The notes under the pieces: generated by a model
What the model was told of the DNA's origin: nothing
Databases searched by the model: none
What the model saw: only the letters and a program-made list of their open reading frames with translations
Position numbers and translations under genes: made by a program
Shown: in pieces, positions 24,040-31,990 of the stretch
Layout: every line of letters begins with the position of its first letter
How positions within the stretch are numbered: the first letter of the stretch is position 1
Assembly: GCF_014534645.1 (NCBI RefSeq)
Contig: NZ_JACVQF010000235.1
Span: forward strand, 186,001 to 250,000
Length of the DNA: 64,000 nt
Origin: Streptomyces griseicoloratus
Lineage (GTDB): Bacteria; Actinomycetota; Actinomycetes; Streptomycetales; Streptomycetaceae
Direction of reading: 5' to 3'

Positions 24040-24720
24040 TCAGAGCGAGGTGTTCGCGCCCGTCACCCCCGGCAGCACGCGCTGCTGGTAGTACTCGATA
24101 CCGATGCCGAAGACCCCCTGGTACCTGTGCGCGATGGTGAGGACCTGGTCGTACTTCTCCGCCCGTGCCCAGTCGCGGTGCAGCTCGTACAGGTACTGCG
24201 CCGAGGTCATGGGGGCAGCGCCGGCCTGGATCATCCGCTGTACGGCCGCGCGGTGGGCGGTCTCCGAGACGCCACCGCTGGCATCCTCGACGAAGTACAT
24301 CTGGAACCCGGCCTCGATCCCGGACAGAACCGGGAAGGCAACGCAGACCTCGGTCCACAAGCCGGCGATCACCAGCTTCTTCCGCCCGGTGCGCAAGATC
24401 CACTCGACGACCCTCTCGTCCTCCCAGGAGTTGACCGTGGTGCGCTCGATCCGGTCGGCGACCACCTTCGGGTCCAGCTCGTCCTGGACCTGCTGGAAGA
24501 CCGGGCCGCTGAACTGCTCACCGACGGTGGTCAGCAGAGTCGGCACCTCGAACAGGCGGGCGGCGGCCGCCAGCTGTGCGGTGTTCGCGACGACCTCGGC
24601 GAGGTCGAAGTTCCGGACCCCGATCCCCATCTGGGACTGGTGATCGATCAGGATCAGCGCCGAGTCCTCAGGCGTGATCAGAGAACTGGCAGGCTTGGCG
24701 AGTTCGGCTGCGGCGCTCAT
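24040..24720 (-). CDS. Isochorismatase-like cysteine hydrolase (YcaC-like)
   Basis: A 226-residue hydrolase of the isochorismatase fold. The expected triad is visible: Asp26 (ALILIDHQSQM), Lys114 or Lys115 (RTGRKKLVIAG) and Cys126 (TEVCVAFP). The sequence FQMYFVEDASGGVSETAHRAAVQRM and the aspartate-rich start place it in the YcaC-like branch, whose substrates are mostly unknown amides or ethers. It is divergent from a LysR gene. Two elements lie in between: an orphan palindrome at 24734-24750 and a perfect inverted repeat at 24807-24827, likely bound by LysR. A role in detoxifying or trimming aromatic amide compounds is possible but not shown by sequence. Confidence 0.85.
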   Translation of the reverse strand: MSAAAELAKPASSLITPEDSALILIDHQSQMGIGVRNFDLAEVVANTAQLAAAARLFEVPTLLTTVGEQFSGPVFQQVQDELDPKVVADRIERTTVNSWEDERVVEWILRTGRKKLVIAGLWTEVCVAFPVLSGIEAGFQMYFVEDASGGVSETAHRAAVQRMIQAGAAPMTSAQYLYELHRDWARAEKYDQVLTIAHRYQGVFGIGIEYYQQRVLPGVTGANTSL

Positions 24721-24733
24721 GCTCTCTCCAGAA

Positions 24734-24750
24734 TTAGTTGAACGCTAAAC
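24734..24750 (+). promoter_or_regulatory. Orphan palindromic element, copy 4 (before isochorismatase-like gene)
   Basis: TTAGTTGAACGCTAAAC has arms TTAG and CTAA and lies 14 bases before the start at 24720. It is the clearest of four copies in the window. Confidence 0.6.
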
Positions 24751-24806
24751 GACTCTTGGAGTCTGCAACGCGCGGCCGGCACCCGTCCAAGACCTGGTGC
24801 CTCATC

Positions 24807-24827
24807 GGTATAGGGAAGACCTATACC
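24807..24827. promoter_or_regulatory. Inverted repeat, likely LysR operator
   Basis: GGTATAGG (24807-24814) and CCTATACC (24820-24827) are perfect 8-base arms around GAAGA. The repeat lies between the divergent lysR and isochorismatase-like genes, 27 bases before the lysR start. Confidence 0.65.
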
Positions 24828-24854
24828 CACACGCCCACGCGTACGCTTGGTGGG

Positions 24855-25799
24855 GTGGCACAGCTCGAACGTCTCCGGTACTTCGTCGTCGCCGCCGAGG
24901 AACGCAATCTCAGCCGGGCGGCCAAGCGGCTGTACATCGCCCAGCCCTCCCTTTCCCAGCAGATCAAGCGCCTCGAGGGCGAACTCGGTGTCGAGCTGTT
25001 CAAACGCACCCGCAAGGGACTCGACGTCACCGGCGCCGGACAGCTCCTGCTGAGCCGCCTGCGCCCGGTCCTGCTCGAGCTGGACGATCTCCTGGCCGCC
25101 GTGCACGAAGCCGGTAGTCCGGCCGGTCACCTGACGATCGGCTTCACTCCTGCCGCCGGCGGTCCGCTCATGCAGCGGGTCCTGCGGGCGTTCGCCGCCG
25201 ACTTCCCCGGTGTGACCGTCGAGCTGAAGCCGCACGACTTCACCGACACCAGTGCCGGCCTGCGCTCGGGCCTCGTCGACGTGGCGTTCGTGCGCCGACC
25301 GATCACGGGTGCCGGCCTGCGCTTCATGGACATCATCACAGAGCCCAGGGTCCTGGCCGTCGCCGCCGACGACCGCTTCGCCGACCGCGACGTCATCACC
25401 ATCAACGAGGCATTCGACGAACCTTGGGTCACCATGCCGGTGGACGACCCCGCCTGGCGTGACTTCTGGCTCGCCACCGAATACCGCGACCGCCCCGCCG
25501 AACCAGGCCCGACAGCGGCAACCCCGGACGCCAGCTTCCTGAGCGTCGCAGCCGGACGCGGCATCCTGCTGACCCGGCGCTCGATCGCCGCCCGCTACGA
25601 ATCCGAAGGTGTACGGCTGATCGATGTCGCCGATGTCGGGCCCTCCATCGGCGCCGTCGCTTGGCGCGCAACGCATGAAACGCGTCTGGTTCGCGCCTTC
25701 GTCACCGCCGCCCGTCGCATCGCCATGGCGAACCACGGTGATGCGGCGATCAGTGCTCCCGGCAATCCGACTCCTGCGTCCGGACCGCCGGCGACATAA
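24855..25799 (+). CDS. LysR-family transcriptional regulator
   Basis: A 314-residue LysR regulator. The N-terminal winged helix is canonical (LERLRYFVVAAEERNLSRAA, KRLYIAQPSLSQQIKRLEGE, LGVELFKRTRKGLDVTGAG), and the C-terminal periplasmic-binding-like effector domain begins at HLTIGFTPAAGG. GTG 24855 is chosen because the protein then begins with the family's usual QLERLRYF; the frame stays open to 24738, but that would include the operator. The last 25 residues are a low-complexity tail (APGNPTPASGPPAT). It is divergent from the isochorismatase-like gene, its probable target, and a perfect 8-5-8 inverted repeat lies between them. Confidence 0.87.
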   Translation: MAQLERLRYFVVAAEERNLSRAAKRLYIAQPSLSQQIKRLEGELGVELFKRTRKGLDVTGAGQLLLSRLRPVLLELDDLLAAVHEAGSPAGHLTIGFTPAAGGPLMQRVLRAFAADFPGVTVELKPHDFTDTSAGLRSGLVDVAFVRRPITGAGLRFMDIITEPRVLAVAADDRFADRDVITINEAFDEPWVTMPVDDPAWRDFWLATEYRDRPAEPGPTAATPDASFLSVAAGRGILLTRRSIAARYESEGVRLIDVADVGPSIGAVAWRATHETRLVRAFVTAARRIAMANHGDAAISAPGNPTPASGPPAT

Positions 25800-26314
25800 C
25801 GGTTGGCCATACCGGCAGGGCTGTGCTCATCCAGCTCCAGCGGGCGCGGCCAGCCGTTCTCGACCGCCTCCCGGAACCGGTGCAGCGAGCCCCCGGCCCG
25901 GGTTGCCGCCCCAGGACAGGACCAGTTTGCGCACCGGACCCGCACCGAGCAGCCTGGCCCGAGCGACATCCCGGCCAGGGACTCCGGGGCCGGATCACCG
26001 CTGGGGATCTGGGCCGGCTTGGGCCGGCACTTGCAACGTGCGTGGCGTGTCGGCAGCGGGCGGTCTGAGCGTCTGTCTCGAAGCGGCGGACATCGTCGAC
26101 TCGGAGCCTGTCTTTGCGGGGCGGCTGATAGGGCGCTGATCTGGCGGGTGCCGGTTCCGTGGGCGAGTTCCTATGAGAGGTCGGCCAGCGGTGAGCTCGG
26201 CCGGTCACGACCGCGCGTTCGGCTCACCGCGCTGCTCGACCCGCCGGCGTCGCCGCTGACCAGCTGTGGAAAACGGAGTGCGGGAGTGCGGGATGGGCGC
26301 ATAGCGTGCCGGTC
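25800..26314. other. Intergenic stretch with no supported gene
   Basis: About 500 bases with overlapping frames on both strands and no ribosome sites. A minus-strand frame near 25800-25900 reads FREAVENGWPRPLELDEHSPAG, which looks somewhat protein-like, but I cannot place it in a family and it is not preceded by a start signal. It may be a decayed gene end. Confidence 0.4.
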
Positions 26315-26803
26315 ATGCGAGTCGTCTTCACCAAGGGCCCCGGTACGAGCTACGACATCGCGGTGCACCGCGAGACCGGCGCCGCGCTGGCCCCACGCAA
26401 CGGCCCCGGCGGACACCCGTACCTGCCGCACGACTTGGTGCACTTCCTTGCTGAGGCGGAGGCGGGAATCAAGCTCGGGGTGTACGGGCGACTGGCCGCC
26501 GGTGACAACGGAATGTTCTGGCCCGCGGACCCCACCGAGCGGAACAAGGCGGCACGCCGCCGCAAGTCCAAGCCGGTGAAGCCGTCCCCGCAGGCGCAGG
26601 CGGACATGGCGCGGTCGGAGGAACTGGCGGGCATCGCGGTGCCGGTCTGGGAGGTGCGCCGCGGATTCGCGAAGGACCTTCCGGCGTACGTACGGGCCGA
26701 TGAGATTCCCCCGGTCGTCGACCGCATCGTGACCCGCCTCGACGAGTACGCGGACCGCTGGCACGCCCTGCCGGTGGGCGGCACCCTCGAACTCATCTGG
26801 TAG
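26315..26803 (+). CDS. Conserved hypothetical protein
   Basis: I do not recognise a named domain in this 162-residue protein. It begins MRVVFTKGPGTSYDIAVHRE, has a central basic stretch (RRRKSKPVKPSPQ) that could be a linker, and a C-terminal half with EVRRGFAKDLPAYVRADEIPPVVDRIVTRL. Codon use matches the surrounding genes and the composition is protein-like, so I take it as real. There is no signal peptide or membrane segment. GTG 26306 is an alternative start in the same frame; neither has a strong ribosome site. It stands alone between the LysR gene and a secreted nuclease-like protein. A weak hairpin follows at 26828-26847. Confidence 0.65.
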   Translation: MRVVFTKGPGTSYDIAVHRETGAALAPRNGPGGHPYLPHDLVHFLAEAEAGIKLGVYGRLAAGDNGMFWPADPTERNKAARRRKSKPVKPSPQAQADMARSEELAGIAVPVWEVRRGFAKDLPAYVRADEIPPVVDRIVTRLDEYADRWHALPVGGTLELIW

Positions 26804-26827
26804 GCCCGGGCTGTTCTCCGAGCGCGG

Positions 26828-26847
26828 GGAAGGGCCAGGCCCCTTCC
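26828..26847 (+). terminator. Possible terminator hairpin
   Basis: GGAAGGG (26828-26834) pairs with CCCTTCC (26841-26847) around a 6-base loop, 25 bases after the stop at 26803. The stem is short. Confidence 0.45.
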
Positions 26848-27061
26848 GTGTGCCGCTGCGGCGGGAGTTCCCATGTCGAACATGAGTGTGTGGGCCGCCG
26901 CCGGAGCAGAATGTACGGGTGCGTGAGTCGGTGTCAGAGAGGCGGTGGCCGCGCCGCGTTCCTCGCGCGGTAGGCCGTGACAGTTGCTCGATGCCCTCCA
27001 ACCGGCCACGCCGCCGTCCCGTTCGGCGCACGTCTCGCTCCCACCCCATTCTGGAGAAGGC

Positions 27062-27934
27062 ATGAAGCCCGGTTTCCGACGTTCCCTCAGCAGCGGCCGT
27101 GCGGCCGCCGTGCTCGCCGCCGCGTTGCTCGCCACGGCGGCCCCGGCCGCGCATGCCGGCGCCCCCGGGTGGCAGGCACCGCCGGTGCCGCTGCGGGTGG
27201 CGACCTACAACATCCACGCCGGGGCCGGCCAGGACGGGGTCTTCGACCTCGACCGCACTGCCGAAGCCGTACGCGGTCTGCACGCCGACGTGATCGGCCT
27301 CCAGGAGGTCGACGTCCATTGGGGCTCCCGCAGCGCCTTCGTCGACGAAGCCCGGGCGCTGGCCGAGGAGTTGGGCATGCGGGTGTTCTTCGCACCCATC
27401 TACGACATGGACCCGGCCACCGAGGGCGGCCAACGCCGGCAGTACGGCGTAGCGGTGCTGAGCCGCTACCCGGTGCTGGATGCCGAGAACCACGACATCA
27501 CCAGGCTCTCCACCCAGACGCCCGATCCGGTACCGGCGCCGGCACCCGGCTTCGCCGAGGTGGTGGTCAACGTGAAGGGCGCGCACGTCCACGTCTACGC
27601 CACCCACCTCGACTACCGGGTGGACCCCTCGGTCCGTCAGGCGCAGGTGGCGGACATGCTCGATGTACTGGCCGCCGACCGGGGACCGAAGATCCTGGTC
27701 GGCGACTTCAACGCCGAGGTCACGGCCCCGGAGCTGGCACCGCTGTGGCAGCGACTGCGGGACGCCGCCCCTGACGGTGGTGGGACGTTCCCGGCGATCG
27801 ACCCGGTCAAGCGCATCGACTTCGTGACCGTCTCGCCCGACGTCACCGTAGCCGGGGCACGCACGGTGGCGACGGACGCGTCGGACCACCGTCCCGTGGT
27901 CGCGGACCTGAAGCTCCACGGACGCGGCCACTGA
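27062..27934 (+). CDS. Secreted endonuclease/exonuclease/phosphatase-family protein
   Basis: The 290-residue precursor opens with a signal peptide (basic MKPGFRRSLSSGR, then a hydrophobic AAAVLAAALLATAAPA core and AHA cleavage site). The mature part has the EEP-fold motifs: VATYNIHAGAG, DVIGLQEVD (metal-binding Glu), YATHLDYR, ILVGDFNAEVTAPEL (Asp/Asn) and the terminal SDHRPVVADL (Asp-His). This set fits a Mg-dependent phosphodiesterase or nuclease acting outside the cell; sphingomyelinase- or phosphatase-like roles are equally possible. The start at 27062 follows GGAGAAGG. It is the only gene of its unit and ends at a strong hairpin shared with the convergent gene at 28040. Confidence 0.87.
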   Translation: MKPGFRRSLSSGRAAAVLAAALLATAAPAAHAGAPGWQAPPVPLRVATYNIHAGAGQDGVFDLDRTAEAVRGLHADVIGLQEVDVHWGSRSAFVDEARALAEELGMRVFFAPIYDMDPATEGGQRRQYGVAVLSRYPVLDAENHDITRLSTQTPDPVPAPAPGFAEVVVNVKGAHVHVYATHLDYRVDPSVRQAQVADMLDVLAADRGPKILVGDFNAEVTAPELAPLWQRLRDAAPDGGGTFPAIDPVKRIDFVTVSPDVTVAGARTVATDASDHRPVVADLKLHGRGH

Positions 27935-27941
27935 ATCGCCC

Positions 27942-27982
27942 GCCACCGGGGTCGGCACCGCGCGGACACCGACCCCGGCGGC
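27942..27982. terminator. Bidirectional terminator hairpin
   Basis: GCCACCGGGGTCGG (27942-27955) pairs with CCGACCCCGGCGGC (27969-27982) with one mismatch. It lies between convergent genes ending at 27934 and 28040. Confidence 0.65.
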
Positions 27983-28039
27983 GGACGCCCGCCTCCACTC
28001 CCGGCACACCCGGACGGGCGTGCACCGCGAGGCGATGCG

Positions 28040-28372
28040 TCACTGCTGCTCGGAGACGCTCATCTCGCCCAGCAGCGACCAGTCGTCCTGCGGAACCGTC
28101 GCGTTCACGATCCGGGGCGTCTCCGCCAGGTGCGGCGGCAGGGTCCGCTGCGCCGCCTTGAAGTGCTCGGACTGCACATGGGCCGCACCGGCCTCGTCGT
28201 CACGGAAGGCCTCGACCAGCACGTACTCCGTGGGGTCCTCGACGCTGCGGGACCAGTCGAACCACAGGCAGCCCGGCTCCTGACGCGTGGCCGCGGTGAA
28301 GTCGGCGGCGATCTCCGGCCACCGGTCGGCGTACTCGGGGCGGATGCGGAATTTGGCGGTGATGAAGATCAT
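28040..28372 (-). CDS. Putative quinol monooxygenase (ABM domain)
   Basis: This 110-residue protein is a single antibiotic-biosynthesis-monooxygenase (ABM) domain like YgiN. MIFITAKFRIRPEYADRWPEI, then TRQEPGCLWFDWSRSVEDPTEYVLVEAF and HVQSEHFKAAQRTLP follow the family pattern of a dimeric ferredoxin-like barrel. Members oxidise quinols or small aromatic compounds without a cofactor, or have stress-related roles. It has no obvious operon partner. The next gene on the same strand, the sugar permease, ends 247 bases upstream. The reaction is inferred from family only. Confidence 0.83.
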   Translation of the reverse strand: MIFITAKFRIRPEYADRWPEIAADFTAATRQEPGCLWFDWSRSVEDPTEYVLVEAFRDDEAGAAHVQSEHFKAAQRTLPPHLAETPRIVNATVPQDDWSLLGEMSVSEQQ

Positions 28373-28619
28373 CGGTCTCCCTCATTGGTTCTCCGTGCGC
28401 GGTCGCGCCGCCTGTTGTGCCGCCCCGGCGGACGGGCGGTGCCACGGGGTGCGACGCACCGGCCGGCCGCGAAGGGCGCCGGCTCGGTGGGATCGGCGGG
28501 ACACGGCCGCGGCCACGGCACATATCGGACACAGGGCACGGTGATGATCGTAACCGACGGGAGAAGGCACCCGGGAGCCGAGTCCTCGACGCGCTGTCCG
28601 GGCGCACGACCCGCCCTGG

Positions 28620-29561
28620 TCACTGGCCGCCGAGCCCGGTCGTCGCCACGGACTTCACGATGTGCCGCTGGAAGAAGACGAAGGCCAGCACCAGCGGCAG
28701 CGCGGCCAGCACCGCCGACGCCATGGTCTGGGCGTACTGGACGCCGTACGCGTCCTTCACCGAGGTGATGCCGACCGGGAGCGTCATCAGCGACGGGTCG
28801 GACGTCGACACGAACGGCCACAGGAAGTTGTTCCAGGCCCCGATGAACACGAAGATCGACACCGCGGCGAGCATCGGGCGGGACAGCGGCAGCATGACCG
28901 ACCAGAAGATCCGCGCGTGCCCGGCGCCGTCGAGACGGGCGGCCTCCTCCAGCTCGCGGGGGAGGGTGTCGAAGTGCTTCTTCAGGATGAAGACCATCAC
29001 CGGCGCCACCGTCTGCGGCAGGATCACCGCCGCGTAGGTGTCCACCAGGTCCAGGGTCAGCATCTGCTGGAACCACGGGACGATCAGCAGTTGCGGCGGA
29101 ACCAGGATCGACAGCGTGGTGACGGTGAACAACCAGCGTCGCCCGCGGAAGAGCGTCCGGGAGAAGGCGTAGCCGGCCAGCGCCGACACCGCCACGGTGA
29201 GCGCGGTGACGGCGGCGGAGATGAGGAAGCTGTTCAGCATCCACAGCGGCAGGTCGCCGCGCTCGATCACCGTGCGGAAGCCGTCCAGGGTGAAGCCGCC
29301 CTGCGGCCAGAACCAGTGCGCGGGATCACTGGCGTCCTGTTCCGACTTGAAGGAGGTGAGCACGGCCCAGGCCATCGGCAGCAGCCAGATCAGCGCCATG
29401 ACCGCCAGGGCCGCCAGGGCCAGGGTGCGCGAGAGCCTGCCCGCCCCCAGGACGAGATTCGGCCCGCGCTGCGGAACCGGACGCGTACGGCGTGCACGGC
29501 GTACGGCCGGGACGGCGGAGGAACGGGAGGGACGCACCCGGACGTCGGTGGTGGCGGTCAT
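28620..29561 (-). CDS. Carbohydrate ABC transporter permease (MalG-like)
   Basis: A 313-residue inner-membrane permease with about six helices after a 45-residue basic N-terminus. The cytoplasmic EAA loop (EEAARLDGAGHARIFWSVMLPLS) contacts the ATPase, and the protein ends in a long final helix with SVATTGLGGQ, as in MalG-type subunits. It begins one base after the stop of the upstream permease gene, so the two are surely co-translated. With the binding lipoprotein and the other permease it forms an importer for an oligosaccharide. No ATP-binding gene is present here; actinomycetes often use a shared ATPase (MsiK) encoded elsewhere. Confidence 0.9.
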   Translation of the reverse strand: MTATTDVRVRPSRSSAVPAVRRARRTRPVPQRGPNLVLGAGRLSRTLALAALAVMALIWLLPMAWAVLTSFKSEQDASDPAHWFWPQGGFTLDGFRTVIERGDLPLWMLNSFLISAAVTALTVAVSALAGYAFSRTLFRGRRWLFTVTTLSILVPPQLLIVPWFQQMLTLDLVDTYAAVILPQTVAPVMVFILKKHFDTLPRELEEAARLDGAGHARIFWSVMLPLSRPMLAAVSIFVFIGAWNNFLWPFVSTSDPSLMTLPVGITSVKDAYGVQYAQTMASAVLAALPLVLAFVFFQRHIVKSVATTGLGGQ

Positions 29562-29562
29562 G

Positions 29563-30498
29563 TCACTTCTCCCTGCGGAGGAGGGCGAGGAACTGCACGG
29601 CGGAGGCGAGGATGATCAGGGCGAAGAAGACGTAGCTGATCGCCGAGGCGTAACCGAGGCGGTAGCCGGTGAAGCCCATGTCGTAGAGATACTCGACGAC
29701 CGGCCGGGTGGAGCCGTTGGGCCCTCCCCTGGTCAGCAGGTACACCTGGTCGAAGACCTTGAGCGAGGCGAGTATCTGCAGGACGGTCACCACCGAGGTG
29801 ATACGGCGCAGTTGCGGCAGCGTCACGTGCCACAGGCGCCGCCACGCACCCGCCCCGTCCAGCGCCGCCGCCTCGTACAGGTGGTCCGGGATCGCCTGCA
29901 ACGCGGCCAGGAACAGCAGGAAGTTGAAGCCGACCGTCCACCACAGGGTGGCGATCACGATCGCGTACATGGCGATGGACTCGTCGCTGAGCCAGGCGTA
30001 GCCGTCCAGCCCGACCGCGCCCAGCAGATGGTTGTAGAGGCCGAGGTCCGGCTGGTAGAGCCAGCCCCACAGCAGCCCGATCACACCGACGGGGAGGAGG
30101 TACGGGGCGAAGAACGCCAGCCGCCACACCCACTGTCCGGGCAGCCCCGTATGGACCAGCAGCGCCATGCCGAGCGCCACCACCACCAACGGCACTGTGG
30201 AGACGAGGGTGAACCACACGGTGTTCCAGATGGTGCGCCACATCTCGGCGTCGCCCAGGGCCTCCGTGTAGTTGTCCAGCCCGACGAAGGACGGATCGTG
30301 GGCGGAGAGGGAGGCGTCCGTCAGGCTCATCCAGACGCCCTGGACCATCGGCCAGAGCAGGAAGAGCACGAACAGGACGAGGAACGGCAGGGCGAAGAGC
30401 AGACCCGGCGGGAAGACCCGGCGCAGTCTCGGGCCGAGCCCGGCCGTGGCGTCGTCGGCGGCCCGCCGCCTGCCGGGGGAAGCGAGTGGGGTGGACAT
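29563..30498 (-). CDS. Carbohydrate ABC transporter permease (MalF-like)
   Basis: The 311-residue membrane protein has a polar N-terminal arm and six hydrophobic segments, starting LLFALPFLVLFVLFLLWPM. The EAA motif is YEAAALDGAGAWRRLWHVTLP, and LTRGGPNGSTRPVVEYLY is the typical MalF-type segment near the C-terminus. It pairs with the MalG-like subunit downstream. AAGGAGG lies about 8 bases before the ATG, 22 bases after the binding-protein gene. The sugar is unknown; the neighbouring GH2 and GH43 genes suggest a plant-polysaccharide fragment. Confidence 0.9.
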   Translation of the reverse strand: MSTPLASPGRRRAADDATAGLGPRLRRVFPPGLLFALPFLVLFVLFLLWPMVQGVWMSLTDASLSAHDPSFVGLDNYTEALGDAEMWRTIWNTVWFTLVSTVPLVVVALGMALLVHTGLPGQWVWRLAFFAPYLLPVGVIGLLWGWLYQPDLGLYNHLLGAVGLDGYAWLSDESIAMYAIVIATLWWTVGFNFLLFLAALQAIPDHLYEAAALDGAGAWRRLWHVTLPQLRRITSVVTVLQILASLKVFDQVYLLTRGGPNGSTRPVVEYLYDMGFTGYRLGYASAISYVFFALIILASAVQFLALLRREK

Positions 30499-30520
30499 CT
30501 GCTGCCTCCTTCTCGGCGGG

Positions 30521-31891
30521 TCAGGCCGGGCTGGGCTGGGACAGGGCGGTGTCGATCCGCTCGATCATCGCTCGGGCCGCCCGGTCGGGGGACAGCCCGT
30601 CGAGAACGGCTTGTTGCAGCACCTGCGACATGGAGTTCTGGAAGCCGGACCCGGCGCCCGCGAACCAGACCGCCGGGTCGAGCACCACGTGGTCGGCGGC
30701 CTTCACGTACCGCGCCTGCGGCTCCAGCCGTGCGTAGGCCCGGGTGCGGGTCACCGGCTGGTACGCCGGGATGTGGCCGGCCTTCGCCCAGACCTGGCCG
30801 GCCTTGAGGATCGCGGCCACCGCCTGGTGGGTGCGCCTGCGGTGCGCCTCGGAGGGGTCGGGGCGGCGGGGCAGGACGAAGGAGTGGGAGTCGGCGTAGA
30901 CCGCGGGGGTGCCGAACACCGTGGGGAAGGGCGCGGCGCCGACCTTCGGGTCGGCGGTCCGGAACGTTCCGAGCTCCCACTCACCGGAGAGGATCATCCC
31001 GGTCTGCCGGTTGGTGAAGGCGGCGATGGCGGCCGGGTAGTCGAGGCGGTCGGGGTTGGTGCGTCCGTCGACCAGTTTCTGCATGAACGCGATGACCTCG
31101 GCCATCGCGTCGGCGTCCGCCTTCACCGGGCCGCCCTCGGGCAGAGCGAAGTCGTTCCCGGTCTGCCGGTACAGCCCGTAGAACAGACGCCAGCCCTGGG
31201 CCGTGTCGTTGACGTACCCGAAGGCCACACCCTGCTTGCCGGAAGCCCTGGCCAGCTCCCTGCCGGCCTCCAGGAACCGTTCGGGCGAGGAGAACGCCTC
31301 CTGGTCCAGGTCCCCGCCGTCGGTCAGCAGTCCGGCCTTGCCGGCGGTCTCCGGGTGGAAGAAGACGATGAAGGGGTGGGTGTCCAGGGGGACGGCGTAC
31401 GTCCGGTCCCGGTACCGGGTGCGGCTCCAGACCGCCCCGGCGAAGTCGCTCTCGCGCACGCCGAACTCCGCGAGCAGTTCGGTGTCCCACGGGTCCAGCA
31501 GGCCCAGCGGCGCGTAGCCCGCCAGGCGCGACATGTGGGAGACGGCGACGTCCGGACCACGCCCGCCGGCCGAGGCCATGGCGAGCTTGGTGTAGTACGG
31601 CGTCCCCCACTCCAGCACGGTGCGCTCGATGCCGGTACCCGGCATGTCGGGCCGGGCGGTCTCCACCAGCTCGTCCAGCAGGGCACCGTCGGCACCGCTG
31701 AACGGGTCCCACAGGCGTACGGTGCCCGGGTCCCCGGCGGCCGCGGCGGAACCGCAGCCGGTGAGCGCCCCGCCGCCGAGCAGGACGGCGGCAGAGGCCA
31801 TCGAGGCCCGCAGCACGTTCCGCCGGGACAGCGTGGCGCGTGTTCCTTCCGGCCCGGCGGAGGCGGCCCGTGGGCCTGGCACGTCGACCAT
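30521..31891 (-). CDS. Sugar ABC transporter substrate-binding lipoprotein
   Basis: A 456-residue extracellular solute-binding protein. The N-terminus has a twin-arginine-like signal (SRRNVLRASMASAAVLLGGG) followed by a lipobox LTGC, so Cys46 would be lipidated and the protein anchored outside the membrane. The mature domain has features of family 1 binding proteins (VRLWDPFSGADG near the start, GPDVAVSHMSRLAGYAPLG, FTNRQTGMILSGEWELG). It is the first gene of the importer operon. The palindrome TACATCGATGTA lies 16 bases upstream of the start and matches the LacI operator near 33871, so the operon is probably controlled by the LacI protein at 33990. Confidence 0.88.
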   Translation of the reverse strand: MVDVPGPRAASAGPEGTRATLSRRNVLRASMASAAVLLGGGALTGCGSAAAAGDPGTVRLWDPFSGADGALLDELVETARPDMPGTGIERTVLEWGTPYYTKLAMASAGGRGPDVAVSHMSRLAGYAPLGLLDPWDTELLAEFGVRESDFAGAVWSRTRYRDRTYAVPLDTHPFIVFFHPETAGKAGLLTDGGDLDQEAFSSPERFLEAGRELARASGKQGVAFGYVNDTAQGWRLFYGLYRQTGNDFALPEGGPVKADADAMAEVIAFMQKLVDGRTNPDRLDYPAAIAAFTNRQTGMILSGEWELGTFRTADPKVGAAPFPTVFGTPAVYADSHSFVLPRRPDPSEAHRRRTHQAVAAILKAGQVWAKAGHIPAYQPVTRTRAYARLEPQARYVKAADHVVLDPAVWFAGAGSGFQNSMSQVLQQAVLDGLSPDRAARAMIERIDTALSQPSPA

Positions 31892-31906
31892 GGAACTACC
31901 TTCCTC

Positions 31907-31918
31907 TACATCGATGTA
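31907..31918. promoter_or_regulatory. LacI operator copy before the sugar ABC operon
   Basis: TACATCGATGTA is a perfect 12-base palindrome, identical to the core of the site at 33871-33884. It ends 16 bases before the binding-protein start. Confidence 0.7.
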
Positions 31919-31990
31919 TGACAGCTGGCGGGTGCTGCGGGCGTGCTGTGGGGGAGGGCCGGCCCGGTCGTCCTGAGGGCCGGTACACCG

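Noticed and set aside
25803-26579. A 258-codon plus-strand frame between lysR and the unknown gene
   Set aside because: Composition is Arg/Ser/Pro-rich, there is no ribosome site, and its second half is the shifted frame of the gene at 26315.
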